DNA of 64,000 nucleotides from Beroe forskalii (taxonomy: Eukaryota; Ctenophora; Nuda; Beroida; Beroidae). The notes under the pieces are model-generated. The model searched no databases. It was given only the letters and a program-made list of their open reading frames with translations, and was not told the origin of the DNA. The position numbers and the translations under genes are program-made. Shown piece by piece: positions 23,299 through 36,262 of this stretch (position 1 is the first letter of the stretch; each line of letters begins with the position of its first letter). The stretch is from the NCBI GenBank assembly GCA_011033025.1, contig WFMF01000481.1:62001-126000 (forward strand). Reading direction: 5' to 3'.

Positions 23299-24752
23299 CT
23301 TACCTTCCAAAGTTGGGTTGCACGGGTTACACTGTAACCGAGGGGATTTTTTTCAAAAGTGAGGGGATTTTGTCAAACTTACCTGTGTGTGAACCAGTGC
23401 CCAAAACGAAGGCCTCAATTCCACCAATTCAAAAGATGTGAGAGCATTTTCCTATCAGTTTCGATGAAGTGAGAGTGTTGTCTCACTTTGGCCCTCACTT
23501 TTATCATTCCAATGAGAGCCTTTTCCTATCAACTTGTAAGTAGTGTGTGTTTTCTCACTTGGGCCCTCACTTTTATCATTTCAATGGGAGCCTTTCCCTA
23601 TCAACTAGTGAGAAGTGAGTGTTGTCTCACTTTGGCCCTCACTTTTATCATTTGAATGAGAAAATTTTAATATCACCTTGTAATTAGTGAGTGTTTCTCA
23701 CTTAGGCCCTCACTTTTATCATTTGAACGAGGGCCTTTTCCTATCAATTTGAAAGAAGTGAGGGTGTTCTCTCACCCTGCCATTATTTGAATAAGGGCCT
23801 CCATCAATTCAGAAGAAGTGGGAATATCCTCTATAATTACTGTCACTTTGGCCCTCACTTGGTGCATTAACGTACATGAGAGCCTTTTTCCATCAAATTG
23901 GAAGAAGTGATAGTGTTCTGTCACTTTCATCATTCAGAATTTCATCATTTAGCTTCGGATGTGAAACCTTGAAAATTTTACCTGGAGACACACCCAGATA
24001 TGTGAAACTTAAAACTTTAAAAAATCGCCTGCAGCGGGCTGTTGTAATCAAATTATTCATAACCAAATTGATCTTAGAGGCAGGTTGATGTGCAAAATCC
24101 TTGAAAATTTTCGCCTGCGGCGGGCTGTTGTGATCAAATTATTTTACTGAATTGATGCTAGACACAGTCACAGAGGTAACACCTTCAAAATTTTCGCCTG
24201 CGGCGGGCTGCACTGAATTGTAATCAACATGTGTTACTTAATTGGTCCAACACACAATTTCTCCGATGTAACACGCCCAGTGACAGAATACCTCTTGTGG
24301 GTCGTCGAGCAGAATTTTACCACTGAATTTGGTCGTCACCGTCTCATGAATTTTTTATCCATCCATTTTTTTCTGTAAATGGTATTTCCTATCTGAATAT
24401 GCCTCTAAGATCAATTAAATGTAATACAGTATAATTTGATCACATTGGCCCGCCGCAGGCGAAAAATTTCATGGTACAGTATTTCCCATATGAAGATTAT
24501 TGACGAAATATTCCCAGAGATCAATTTTTAAAATCGTTTCAATTCCAGTTTTTCTGGCGACAACCATTTCTTAGATGGTTGGGTCATACTGAAAACACAT
24601 TTTTCAAAGCAGTGGTGCCTCAATCCCTGAGATATACCACTTCAAAAATGAGAATTTGAAATTTCCGTAACGTTACGGAAGGAATCCGATCTTTTCAAAA
24701 TGTCAATTTCTCGGAAAGCAAAGGTGGGAGAGTGAAAATTCTTCTTAGATTC
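23299..24752. mobile_element. CTTACC-family element, copy A, left part
   Basis: Starts with CTTACCTTCCAAAGTTGGG, matching the inverted terminus of the complete copy at 32623-34060, and stays similar to it for over 1 kb: GTAACCGAGGGG motif, ~72-bp array, then units with CGCCTGCGGCGGGC. The flank AAATGTTG (23291-23298) would be the target site, but no matching right end was found. Between about 24360 and 24750 it changes to sequence with TTACGGAAGG. A LINE interrupts at about 24753, and the same motifs continue after 29232. Confidence 0.7.
23440..23900. repeat. ~72-bp tandem array in copy A
   Basis: About six units of CCCTCACTTTTATCATTTGA, then AGAGCCTTTTCCTATCAACT and GTGAGTGTTCTCACTTGG-like sequence. 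The mirror-image array is at 33440-33900. Confidence 0.85.
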
Positions 24753-25191
24753 ATTATTATAATAATAATAATAATAAACTATGGTAGCTTAAAGACAGCA
24801 ACGAAAGAAGTTAAAACTAACCCTTTATGCACAGCTGTCTATTAGAGCTGGAAAGAAACATTTAATTCAAAATTTCAAAAACCATGCATAAGGCATGTTG
24901 ATTCAAAGCATCATAATCAAAATGCTCTCAAATGTATATTTGATTAATTCTCAATTAGTTGTAATATTAAAACTTTTCTTGAATAAAAAGGTCTTCAGTT
25001 TATTCTTAAAATCCCAATATCAGTACATTCTTTTTTAGTTCAGATGGGAGTTTGTTCCAAAAGAGTAGGCGCACTAGAAGTGAAAGATTGATTACCAGCA
25101 GCTGATTTAAATGAAGTCTGTTTAAGTGTTGGAGTGACTTCCACTTATATTGTTGTATTGCAATGTATCAGACAAGTAGGATGGAGCAAGA

Positions 25192-27739
25192 CTATTCAAG
25201 CATTTGAATGTTAACAAAATTACCTTGAATTCGATTCTCTCCTGAACTCAGCCAATGCAACTCTTGAAGGTGGTCATTGACAGATTCAGTTTTCTTAAGT
25301 CCAAGGAGGATCCTACAAGCACGATTTTGTATCATCTGTAGTTGCTTCATGTTACTTGAACTGATCCCATAATACAGAGAATTGCAATAATCAAGACTGG
25401 AGAAAACAAGTGCATGAATAAGGGTTTCACACTGATTCTTGGTGAGGAATCGTTTCATTGCTGCTATTTTTCTCATTGTTCTGCAACAATTTTTCTTTAA
25501 TTTCATTATCTGAGATGTCATACTCAGTTTAGAGTCCAGAGTAAATCCTAAACTTTTTGCAGTTGAAACAAATCTAATACAAGTTGAAGGAGTTAGGAAT
25601 GTCCCATGAATTTTCAGTTCAGATAGAAGTTTGGGCTTGCCAAAGACAATTATCTCAGTCTTTCCCGGATTAAGCTGAAGATAGTGGCTTGCCATCCATT
25701 TTTCAATGGCAGTGAAACATAAGGGTAGTTCTTTCACAAGGACTTTGTGTTCTTGTTCTCTCAAGAATGACTTATATAGCAGGTGGTCGTCAGCAAACCC
25801 ATGAACCAAAAACGATACATCTTTGATAGTTTGATATATAGACCTTATATAGATGTTGAAGAGAACTGGGCCTAACACTGAACCCCTGAGGCACTCCAAA
25901 CTTTATAATGATCTCTTCAGATTCATAACCATCTATTTTAACTTTTTGACAGCGACCACAGATAAAGCTCCTGAACCATTTTAAAGCTGTACCATCTATT
26001 CCAATTTCTTCTTTCAGTACTTTTATCAATTTGGGATGGTACACAGTATCAAAAGCTGCACTGAGATCCAATAACATAACAATGGTGCCTTTATTCTCAT
26101 CGCTGGCAATTAAGATATCATTGACAATTCTAATCAAAAGTGTTTCACAGCTGTGGAACTTTTTGTAGGCAGATTGAAGAGGTTCATGAAGATTATTTGC
26201 TGTCAAGTGCTTGTTTAATCTCCTGAGAACAATCCTTTCAATAAGTTTCGAGATGAAAGATAGATTAGATATCGGTCTATAGTTCTTTGGGCATGAACTA
26301 TCCAGGGATGGATGTTTGATTAGTGGTGTCAGGTGTGCTGTTTTCTCACCATCAATGCTGCCACATGATAAGGAGCTATTAACAATGTTACATATCACTG
26401 GAAGTAGATCATGCAGACTGTCTTCAATGATGAATGCAGGTAATGGGTCATTAGTTGATGTCTTGATCTTTGTTTCCTCAATGATCTCAAGAATTTCATC
26501 AACAGTAGTAGGTTCAAAGTCACTGAGTACTGTTCCTGGAAGAAAATCACTTGTTGATGGACTATTTTCTTCGCTCAATTTGGGGAAATTGACGTGTATT
26601 TTGTCAATTTTTTCACTGAAGAAAGTGTTAAAGTCATTTACAACCGTTTGAAGGGAGTCTTCATCAGGAAGAGTTATGCTAGGAGTTTGATCTAGAAATG
26701 TGTTTACAAAGTTGTAGAGACTTTTCTGAGAATTATCATAGCTTGACAATTTTGATTTATAGAACAGTTCTTTTTTCTTGTCAGCTATTTCATTACATTT
26801 TTTCCTCAGGAGACAGAACATGACATAATCAGATTCTTTTCCGGACTTCTTCCAATCTTTTTCAGCTTTCCTTCGCCGAGCCCTTGCAGCTCTATAATTG
26901 GAGTCAAACCACTGAGATGTTTTTAGGTCACGAATAGTTTTTGTGAGCAGTGGGGCATGAGTGTCCAATGTTGCAGTACATGCATTGTTAAATGATGATA
27001 CCAGGTGCTCAAATCCTTTAGTGGGATCAATGTTGGCTAGACTGGTTGATAAATCAGCTTTGAATTGCTCCTGTTCAATATTTTTGTAGTTGCGAAAAGT
27101 GATTGTTTTCTTATTACTACTCAGTTCAACATTACAGTTGAATGAGAATAGGATTCCATAATGGTCACAAGTTGGGAATTCAGCACTGTAGTTGCTAAGG
27201 ACTTCTGTTGATTCTTCTTTAACAATTCCATGTGATGCTATTACAACGTCCAGTATGTGGCCAGATTTGTGCGTTGGCTGTTGAACAAACTGAGTCAAGC
27301 CATATGATTCAACAATGTTTGTGAACTGAGAGGTATCTTTAGATGGAATATCAAGATGGATATTCAGATCACCACACACCAACAACTTTTCAGATTTCAT
27401 GAAAATGTCACCAAGGAAATTATCAAAGTCTGACAGGAATGATGGTATGTGTCCATCTGGTCGGTATATACAGCAGCACATGATTTGAGAGTTGTCTTTC
27501 AGTTTTATCTTTGCTGTGACTGACTCAAAGGAAGGGCTGTGCTCCAGGGATACTTTCACCACTTTCAAGATTGGCTTGTAAATTATTGCAACCCCTCCTC
27601 CTCGTGAAGAATCACGGTAACAATGATGAATATTGTAACCATAAGACTTGACAGTGGCAGTTGTGTGGTTAACAAAATCAGTCAGCCATGTTTCAGTTAC
27701 AAAGAAGAGTGATATTCCTCTGTTGCTTACAAATTCCAT
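25192..27739 (-). pseudogene. LINE ORF2: endonuclease and reverse transcriptase, one frameshift
   Basis: An endonuclease (residues ~1-200) has FFVTETWL, GGGVAIIYKP, CCCIYRPDG, LLVCGDLNIHLD and CDHYGILFSF, matching the metal- and phosphate-binding blocks of APE-type LINE nucleases. The RT has NYRPISNLSFISKLIERIV, LLDLSAAFDTVYH and GVPQG. One extra base in the C run at 25883-25886 (plus strand) shifts the frame exactly at the GVPQG motif. The rest (SVLGPVLFNIY, then GFADDHLLYKS with the catalytic Asp pair, and LDYCNSLYYGI) is read in a second frame down to 25192. The protein would nick DNA and prime cDNA synthesis; this copy cannot make it whole without a frameshift. Confidence 0.85.
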
Positions 27740-27825
27740 TATTTTATCAACTTTGTTGTTGAGTGATCTAGTATTCCAGCAGATACAAAGAGGTTGAAAT
27801 GAGCAGATTTCCAGATCTTTCGCAG

Positions 27826-29231
27826 CTAGTTTTTTGAATTGTAGTACATGATGGAATTCTTCAATTTATCTTGTGCTTGCTTGTAACTGGCACATGTTGG
27901 GTCTGATGCTTTATGATGGTGATTTTGACTGATCTCAGGATTCTTTGATGTTTTGCAGTTTGAACAGGTGGGATTACTATGATCAGCATTGCAATCTTTG
28001 GTTTGGTGATTATCAGAAGAACAAATACCACAAGTGGGTTTATCAGCTTTACATTCACTGACAAAGTGTCCAAATCTTTGACAATGGTTACAGCGTTTAA
28101 CATAGAAGTGATCATGAACCTTACATGATTGAAGCCCAATGTAGAGCCTGTTACCTATATTGTCAATGAACTGCCGGACTGTGTTACTAACACGGACATT
28201 TGCCTGGAACATTTCATTTTTGTTTTGTTTCCTGATGTGAAGAACATTGAAAGTACCACCACTGTCAACAAGCGATTGGATCTCAGGATGAGCTCTCATG
28301 ATCTTGGTAGCAAGGTCTTCTTTACTAAGTTCATTCTGGAGGTTAGCAATTGAGATTGTAGGCAGGAGATCATCATGATTTTTGAAGTTAACTCTTGACT
28401 GAGAAAGCTTCTCAGCCAAGGCAGTCCTATGGTTTTGGGTTGGAAGTTCCACAACTGTGTTGCCTGAGCGGTCTTGGTAGATTTTGTTGACATGGATACC
28501 ATTTTCTGTTATCATATTTTCCAGATTCAGCTTGTTGGCAGAGTCATTTGGTACCTTGTCAATCACCATTTTGGCTTTAGTTATCATGTTCTTCACTTTC
28601 TCAGGATCACTCCAAACATTTTTAGTCACAGAAGGTGGACTATCATCAGCTGCACTGGGAGTAACAGTTTTTGTAGAGATGACCTGTTGAAGCATAGTTT
28701 TTATTTGTGAAACATCAGTAGATAGATTCCCAACATTCGAGGTGAGTGTTTCAACTCGAGAATCTAGCTGTTCTACTTTATCCTGCTGGGTTGTGCACCT
28801 TTAATCTCAATTCCTGTTTTACATGGATCACAAAGAAAAACAAAAGCTGTGAGGCCTTTTGATAAACCTGAGAATCTGTGTTAGATTTGAAGGTGTTAAA
28901 GAATGACCTAGTGCAAACAATATCATCATCACTTTTCTTGTCAATCATTTTATCATCAACAGCATCTCTACATACAGCATGAAATTTTTGATCACACCAG
29001 AAACAAGATAGGTAGATATCCATAGCATGGGGATCATTGCATGATAAACAAATACCATTGGCATCAATAAGTCCATGAAGGGGAGCTCCAGATGTGTCAT
29101 TTTCATGTTTCCTTGACCTGGGAGTTGTAGAGTTAGGATGCTTTGATGACAGTGGAGTGGTTGCTGGCGGGGTGAAGTGATGATGTGGAGTGAAGTTGTG
29201 ACTGATATTATTAAGTGAGTTTAATTCCTAA
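27826..29231 (-). pseudogene. LINE ORF1: PHD finger, coiled coil, CCHC knuckles
   Basis: The N-terminal part (29231-28778) has a PHD-like zinc motif: ICLSCNDPHAMD, then LSCFWCDQKFHAVC (about 29060-28960). After a frameshift (between about 28870 and 28790) comes a short coiled coil (KVEQLDSRVETLTSNVGNL). The long frame 28695-27826 (289 codons from its ATG) ends with two zinc knuckles, CNHCQRFGHFVSEC and CGICSSDNHQTKDC. PHD plus CCHC ORF1 proteins are known in CR1-type LINEs and act as RNA-binding partners. No initiating ATG is seen before the upstream stop at about 29234. Confidence 0.75.
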
Positions 29232-30110
29232 GATAGGTGTTCAAAACAATAAAAATATTGTAGCAGGTTGAAATATGAACAATTTCTAATTTTCCTTCCG
29301 TAACATTCCTTCCGTAACGGAAAATAGGTGGAAAAGTTGAAAAACAAGAAAGTCTTTGGAATTTTAAAATTTGGATTACAAAACTTCCCTAGGATGAAAT
29401 GACGATTTGCTTTGCAGATTACTGAGTCTCACCAGCCTAAATTGTGAAAATATGCTCAGGTGAAAATTTCCCTCCGTAACGTTTTTGGGTGGTTTTGGGC
29501 GAATTTCCTTCCGACGCATGTTACGGAAGGATTTTCCTCCAGCAAATTTTTGGTTTGCCATATTTCAGTAATCTCATGACTATTCTCCAAGAAAATTTCC
29601 TGGGAGCTTTAAAGAGATCATATCTATCGATTGTACAAAATATATTTTACAATCATCCTTCGTAGAAAATATTTGATTTTTTAGATTTTTTTTCCTTCCG
29701 TAACAATTCCTTCCGTAACGTCAATTAGCAATTTCTAATTGACAATTATGAACATTCTTTTTCACTTTATATTAATTCCTGCTCATGAACAAGTCTAATG
29801 ATAATGATCTATAATATATGGAAGAGCCAGCCATGTGAGGTTATTATTTTTGGATCAAATCATCATTGAACTGAAAATTCCATTTTCTGTCAATCGCTCC
29901 AATCCTTCCGTAACGAAATTTTTCTTTTTTCACTGAAGCACTGTTTTTGACCAATATTAGAAAACAATGAGTTAGGGATATAGAAAATCTTCATTGATAA
30001 CTGGGCCACATGACATATTTAACTTTTCGCTCAAAAATTTCCCACAAAATCAAAATTTCCCAGCAAATTCCTTCCGTAACGAAAAATCAATTCATCAATA
30101 ATCTTCATCT
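29232..30110. repeat. Dispersed TTCCGTAACG motif region
   Basis: At least eight occurrences of CCTTCCGTAACG or close variants, irregularly spaced by 15-190 bp in AT-rich DNA. The same word and its complement (CCGTAACGTTACGGAAGG) occur on the other side of the LINE at about 24665-24683, so this is the continuation of the interrupted element. Confidence 0.75.
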
Positions 30111-30725
30111 GAAAATGCCTCTGAAATCAATTTGCAATGTATAATTTGATCATAACAGCCCGCCGCAGGCGAAAAATTTCATGGTATTTTCCATCTGAAT
30201 ATGTCCTAAGATCAATTTTAAATATATAATTTGATCACAACAGCCCGCCGCAGGCGAAAAATTCATGGTGTTTCCCATCTGAATATGCCTCTAAGATCAA
30301 TTTTTAATGGATAATTTGATCACAACGGCCCGCTGCAGGCGAAAAAATTTCATGATATTTTCCATCCATCTGAATAGGCCTCTAAGATCAATTTGTAATG
30401 TATAATTTGATCACAACGGCCGCCCATGGCTAAAAAATTCATGGTTATTCCATCTGAATAGGCCTCTAAGATCAATTTGTAATGTATAATTTGATCAGAA
30501 CGGTAGCCGCAGGCTAAAAATTTCATGGTGTTTCCATCTGAATATGCCTAGCTAAGATCAATTTTTAATGGATAATTTGATCACAACGGCCCGCCGCAGG
30601 CGAAAAATTTCATGGTAATTCCATCTGAATAGGCCTCTAAGATCAATTTGTAATGTATAATTTGATCAGAACGACCCGCCGCAGGCGAAAAATTTCATGG
30701 TATTTCCCATCTGAATTTTGAAAAA
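30111..30725. repeat. ~85-90-bp tandem array with CCGCCGCAGGCG
   Basis: Seven to eight units: TTTGATCACAACGGCCCGCC, then GCAGGCGAAAAATTTCATGG, then TATTTCCATCTGAATATGCC and CTAAGATCAATTTTTAATG. One GC-core copy was seen at about 24445-24475 before the LINE. Related, longer-spaced units occur in the element at 32623-34060. Confidence 0.85.
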
Positions 30726-32614
30726 TATCGGTCAGCCGCAGAAATCTCCTAACCGAAAATAAATTTTCGAAAACTAAAATTCCTTTTCTTCAGACTGTTT
30801 GCCATTAAAACTCATATTTAAGCACGTCTAGAGACTATGCAAAAATTTATCTAGTTATCTACCAGAGGAACAAAAAGAGAAATGCCTGACTTGCAATTCA
30901 TCACCAGGAATGAGCTGGCAACAATTAGCGGTATAAGAAGTATATATAGCCTTGGTACTAGACGGCAGACAGACATATGGTAGACGTTCCGGGAAATGTA
31001 GGTGTCGAAAAAGTTTTATACTCACCTACAATATTAGGTCATGTATTGTAGAACTGCGTTAGATGTGTTCTGTGTGTGAATAGTGAATATTCATTATACT
31101 GTAGAGCTGCCATAGTACTATAGTACTATGCAAAATAGCATGTCATAATGTCATAATGGTACTTTCAACTCACGTTTAAATTGACACACTAATTTGGCCA
31201 GCATCACAGATTTACGTTATTCTAGCTCGCCAATCCAGTGCTCTTGATAGGGGTGCAAAATTACAGTAAGAGAACGGTGCAATATCATGCGCCTCAGTAT
31301 TGTGCACGAATCTATCAACCAAATCTGGTGTCAAATGCTGGTCAAAGTACCATCATCATTGTAATCGAATATCTCTAAAGGAGCAGCATGTAATTGCTCC
31401 AACGCTTTTGAGAAGTCTCCTAGTGAATTCAAGCATCTCTAAGACAAGGTATATAATGAGCCTAAGTATCTATTGGTGCAATCACTATGATTAATAAATA
31501 ATTCCAATAAAGCAAATTAGAAATGAAGGGTTCAATGACAAATTTAGGCAATCCTATTTGATTGTAAATGAAGCCGTCTCAAATCTCTAGGAAATGTGGG
31601 AGCGGATGATTATTGATTGATGTGGCACTAAGTGATATAATGCATGTAATATTCAATGATCATCCAGGATATATTCAATGGTGATGTTACTTATCTGACA
31701 CTAGATTTTTAAATAATCAAGGAAATACGAAAAAGTTCTGGAATCGGAGTTATTGCTATTATATAAGCAGCATAAGCAAAAAGACAAATAGAATAACGTT
31801 GTGTGCTTTAGTAGTAGTGATTAAGTAGCGAAATAAGATCAAGTACTATTGTGGATCAAGGGGAGCAAGTTCTGTTTTCATTTCAAATTTGCGAGCAGCT
31901 GGCTCAAGTTCTAGAGTTTGACAGATTTTCGAATACTCCGCCTGTGAACCAACAAATTTGCTTTGCGAAGCCATAATGAGTGATTATTCGTGATGACTGA
32001 TAAGCTAAATAGGAGTGTGGAATTTATTCAACACACTTTACTGCTCATTAAATTGCAGATTGCTAAACGGAAACCAAGCAAATTAAGCTTGGTGGTGTTT
32101 CCAGAAGCGCAGCAATCAAAAATCAAGAGAAATTGTGAATTACATAAGACAACTGTTCTAAATTATCTGAGTAAAACAGTTTTCGCAGTTATTGCAATGA
32201 AATTCGAGAGAAAATCAACAGATTTCGACCAAATCTTCTTCTTGCAACATGATTCTCGAAGTTTCCATCCCCGAAAAGCGCCGATAATTAAGTTTGCTCA
32301 GATTTATTATCATCCACTTTTCAACCGACCCTGTCACCAAAATTAGTATTTGTAATTGATTGCAGACTGCAGAGTCATATCACTAACAAACTGAGATAAT
32401 TACATAAAGTATATTGTTTACCCTTTGTAACAAAAAGATATGGATGGATCGGACTACAGCACTTCTGTACTGTAGTTCGTAGATTAAAATAGCTAAGGGG
32501 TATTACATTTATGCCAATGTTCCAGATAAGTCAAAAGTAATCGGGTGCTCGTCAATTTCGGCAATTCGGCATTCCCAAAGCTACTCTAACGATAAGGTGG
32601 AATTATTATCGTTA
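30726..32614. other. Intergenic, nothing recognised
   Basis: About 1.9 kb of AT-rich DNA. One 118-codon open frame (31990-32346, plus) is Lys/Phe-rich and resembles no family I know. It lacks neighbours, splice context or codon bias that would support it. Confidence 0.4.
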
Positions 32615-32622
32615 AGAATTCT

Positions 32623-34060
32623 CTTACCTTCCAAAAGGAAAAATCCCCTCGGTTACACCATACCTAATCCCCTCACTTTCAACCAAAATTTTTCATGTTT
32701 TTTAAGGCTCCCCAAAGTTTGAAAGATTATAGTGACTACTCGCTTTTCTCACAAAAGCAGTATCAATTAATCACTAAGTTCAAGGCAATCCAGTATCCCA
32801 ACTGTCCCTTTCTAGGCGCCGCAGGCGAAATTTTTGAAACTTTAACATCTGAGACTGTGTGCAAGATCAATTAAGCAACATAATTCACTGTCAACAACAG
32901 CTCGCCGCAGGCGAAAATTTTCAAGGTTTTGCCTCTGAGTGTCCTTTGTATGTGATCAATTAAATAGAATGATTTGATCATTTTTAAGGTTTCTTTTGCA
33001 CATGAATCTTCCTCCAAGATTAATTGGGTCATGAATTAATATTATTCGAGTACGACAACCGCCACAGGCGCAAATTTCGAGCGTGTTACATCGGAGAAAT
33101 TGTGTGTTGGACCAATTAAGTAACACAAGTTGATTACAATTCAGTGCAGCCCGCCGCAGGCGAAAATTTTGAAGGTGTTACCTCTGTGACTGTGTCTAGC
33201 ATCAATTCAGTAAAATAATTTGATCACAACAGCCCGCCGCAGGCGAAAATTTTCAAGGATTTTTGCACATCAACCTGCCTCTAAGATCAATTTGGTTATG
33301 AAAAATTTGATTACAACAGCCCGCTGCAGGCGATTTTTTTAAAGTTTTAAGTTTCACATATCTGGGTGTGTCTCCAGGTAAAAATTTTCAAGGTTTCACA
33401 TCCGAAGCTAATTATGATGAAATTCTGAATGATGAAAGTGACAGAACACTATCACTTCTTCCAATTTGATGGAAAAAGGCTCTCATGTACGTAAATGCAC
33501 CAAGTGAGGGCCAAAGTGACAGTAATAGAGGATATTCCCACTTCTTCTGAATTGATGGAGGCCCTTATTCAAATAATGGCAGGGTGAGAGAACACCCTCA
33601 CTTCTTTCAAATTGATAGGAAAAGGCCCTCGTTCAAATGATAAAAGTGAGGGCCTAAGTGAGAAACACTCACTCATTACAAGGTGATATTAAAATGTTCT
33701 CATTCAAATGATAAAAGTGAGGGCCAAAGTGAGACAACACTCACTTCTCACTAGTTGATAGGGAAAGGCTCCCATTGAAATGATAAAAGTGAGGGCCCAA
33801 GTGAGAGAACACACACTACTTACAAGTTGATAGGAAAAGGGACTCATTGGAATGATAAAAGTGAGGGCCAAAGTGAGACAACACTCTCACTTCATCGAAA
33901 CTGATAGGAAAATGCTCTCACATCTCTTGAATTGGTGGAATTGAGGCCTTCGTTTTGGGCACTGGTTCACACACAGGTAAGTTTGACAAAATCCCCTCAC
34001 TTTTGAAAAAAATCCCCTCGGTTACAGTGTAACCCGTGCAACCCAACTTTGGAAGGTAAG
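32623..34060. mobile_element. CTTACC-family element, copy B, complete
   Basis: Terminal inverted repeats start CTTACCTTCCAAA and end with the complement. They are flanked by the 8-bp direct repeat AGAATTCT (32615-32622 and 34061-34068), itself a palindrome. Left and right termini then diverge, although both carry AATCCCCTCGGTTACA-type sequence. The interior contains GCCGCAGGCGAAAATTT units (32815-33320) and a ~72-bp array (33440-33900). Orientation is opposite to copy A. No transposase is visible. Confidence 0.75.
33440..33900. repeat. ~72-bp tandem array in copy B
   Basis: Reverse-complement counterpart of 23440-23900, with units containing AATGATAAAAGTGAGGGCC. Individual units match their partners in order. 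Confidence 0.85.
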
Positions 34061-34068
34061 AGAATTCT

Positions 34069-35689
34069 TAAAGGTCACGTGACTTTTCCGGTTGATAGCA
34101 ATAATGAAATGTCGACTGTGATGGCATCTAATTATTCCTCCAGGCAGATTAAAGTGGTGAATGCAGGGCAACATTATAAACTTTAAAGAAGCGCATTAGT
34201 GGAGACTCACGAAGTTGTAAGTGCAATCCCCTCCAGCAGACAACTGAAAGCAGCTTACAGAGTCCCACACGTAAATATATCACTATTATACAAGCTAATT
34301 TTAAATTATATGCCGTATAAATAACTTTTATTTACCTAAATGTTTCAATAATGAGAGGCTTGGCAAAGTTTTGAATAATTAGCTCTTATAATTCGTGGAC
34401 GCTGGTATGTAAAATTAACAATTTTTAACCTGCATACATTTTCCGGGGACAACCTGAAGCTCTGCTATGCTTCGAATGGAGTCAGGGCTTTGATCATCTT
34501 CGAATACGAATAGTGATGACTTGCTGGATCTTGATTCTAATCCGAGTCTGGAATTGATCACGTAAAAAAAATGAAACTTAACAAATACAGTTCCCTGATA
34601 GAGGAAAACTGGAGCCATGCTTCAGGGGGAGTTTAAAACCATATTTCTATCTTGATCCAGTAAAAAACGGTAAATAAACGGTTGGTAGAAGACCATGAAA
34701 ACGACCGTTTAAGTCAGGACGCAGCAGAGAACTGAGTTTGATAAACCAAGTTGATTTAAATTAAGTTGATACAAGAAAAAACGATTTCTATATTCTATAA
34801 AATCAATAAAATTCCAAAGTTCAACACGCGATGAGAAGACTTGGAGCACAAACTATAATATCATGAATCTGCAAACTTTACCACACCTTTTGGTGGTTTG
34901 GAAGATAAACAGAACGAATGAAGGATAATTTGGTGGTTAATATTGTTGCGCGGGTGTAAAACCACAGCTGATCGCTGCTGCAGGACATGCATGACGGTGG
35001 TCATTGGACGCATGAGGGGAGTAGGAACAGAGTTCAAAGAATGACAAAACCTCGTTATAAAACGTCAGAGCTGATATTAATAGCAATGTGTGGCGCGTGA
35101 TACAATTAATAATCTATGTATGATCAATAAAATTACCTTCATTATCACCAAAATTCATGGCTGCTCCAATACGCCGAGCACTATTTTTACACAAAGAGAA
35201 AACCCAATGATTGTTTTTTGACTTGGCACACCGCCAATACATTCCAGATTATAAAGTGATGAATTTATTGCAAAACAATGGCAGATATAATGAGGTCGGC
35301 GTGGCAGATGTTGGGAGGGTGTAATGGCACCAGGCACCATCTTGAGCAGCTATATATCTATATATCAGCTATATTTATCAGGGATACACATGTCCGCTAC
35401 CAGCGCTGCTCTGGTGCTCACCAGTAATTGCAGTATAATGCCCTCAAACAATGCTACAATAGTACCAGTCACTCTTCAGACATAGTACCATTCATCACAA
35501 TGCCATTCACCAGACATATAGTACCATTTATCACGAATTCATGATGCCATGCTCATCACAAATAGAATCAATTGAAACGCTATTCAGCAGCAATTATTAT
35601 ACCTAGGTTTAACGTCGACAGTATCCACGGCATGATATAGCCGTATGAGCACGGTGCATATGACAACAGGGAACGTGAGCACACTGCGC
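34069..35689. other. Intergenic, nothing recognised
   Basis: No supported gene. Short open frames lack similarity, and I see no element ends. Confidence 0.4.
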
Positions 35690-35985
35690 AGCGTCATGAG
35701 ATAAGGGGCATGACAACAGGACACGTATTCAGTGTGAAACGAAAAGATAAATAAGGGGCATGACAACAGGACATGCATTCAGTGTGAAACGAAAAGATAA
35801 ATAAGGGGCATGACAACAGGACATGCATTCAGTACGCCATGAGATAAGGGGCATGACAACAGGACACGCATTCAGTAGTCACGTATTGAGTGCGTCATGA
35901 AATGGGGTGTATGACAACAGGACACGTACTGAGTGCGTGCATGACAATTGAAGGACAGTACGTATTTAGTGCGTCATGAGATAAG
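35690..35985. repeat. ~47-bp tandem repeat
   Basis: About five to six units based on GATAAGGGGCATGACAACAG then GACATGCATTCAGTGTGAAACG. The later units are shorter and more diverged. Confidence 0.8.
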
Positions 35986-36262
35986 GTCCGGAGAAATGTG
36001 TAAAGTGTACAAGGTGGTGGTCAAAGACCAACTCTAAATCATCGACACATGACGAAACGCAGGTCCCCCCATTAGCGTGCCCCCTAAACCACCTGCGACA
36101 CTCCACTTTCTGACTTCTTTCCGGCGGTCATGTGACTACGGTTCAGCGCGCTGATTGGCTCGACGAGCAGTGAAGAAGGGGTCTGGTTGGATTAGAGGAT
36201 TACCAAGGTTCAAACGGCCGCGAAATGAAGTAGTTGAGCTGAGCGTGATTGACAGTGATTTG

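Larger units (their letters stand above)
24753..29231 (-). mobile_element. CR1-group LINE with PHD/CCHC ORF1
   Basis: Minus-strand element, nearly full length. Its 3' end is a (TTA)n tail (24753-24777). ORF2 (endonuclease plus RT) lies at 25192-27739 and ORF1 with zinc-binding motifs at 27826-29231. It sits inside repeat DNA rich in TTCCGTAACG motifs, which lie on both sides. No target duplication was identified. Each ORF carries at least one frameshift, so this copy is dead but looks younger than the two LINEs at 14-19 kb. Confidence 0.85.

Noticed and set aside
23440..23900. CRISPR-like array
   Set aside because: The 72-bp units repeat over their full length without unique spacers, lie in an animal contig and inside a transposon.
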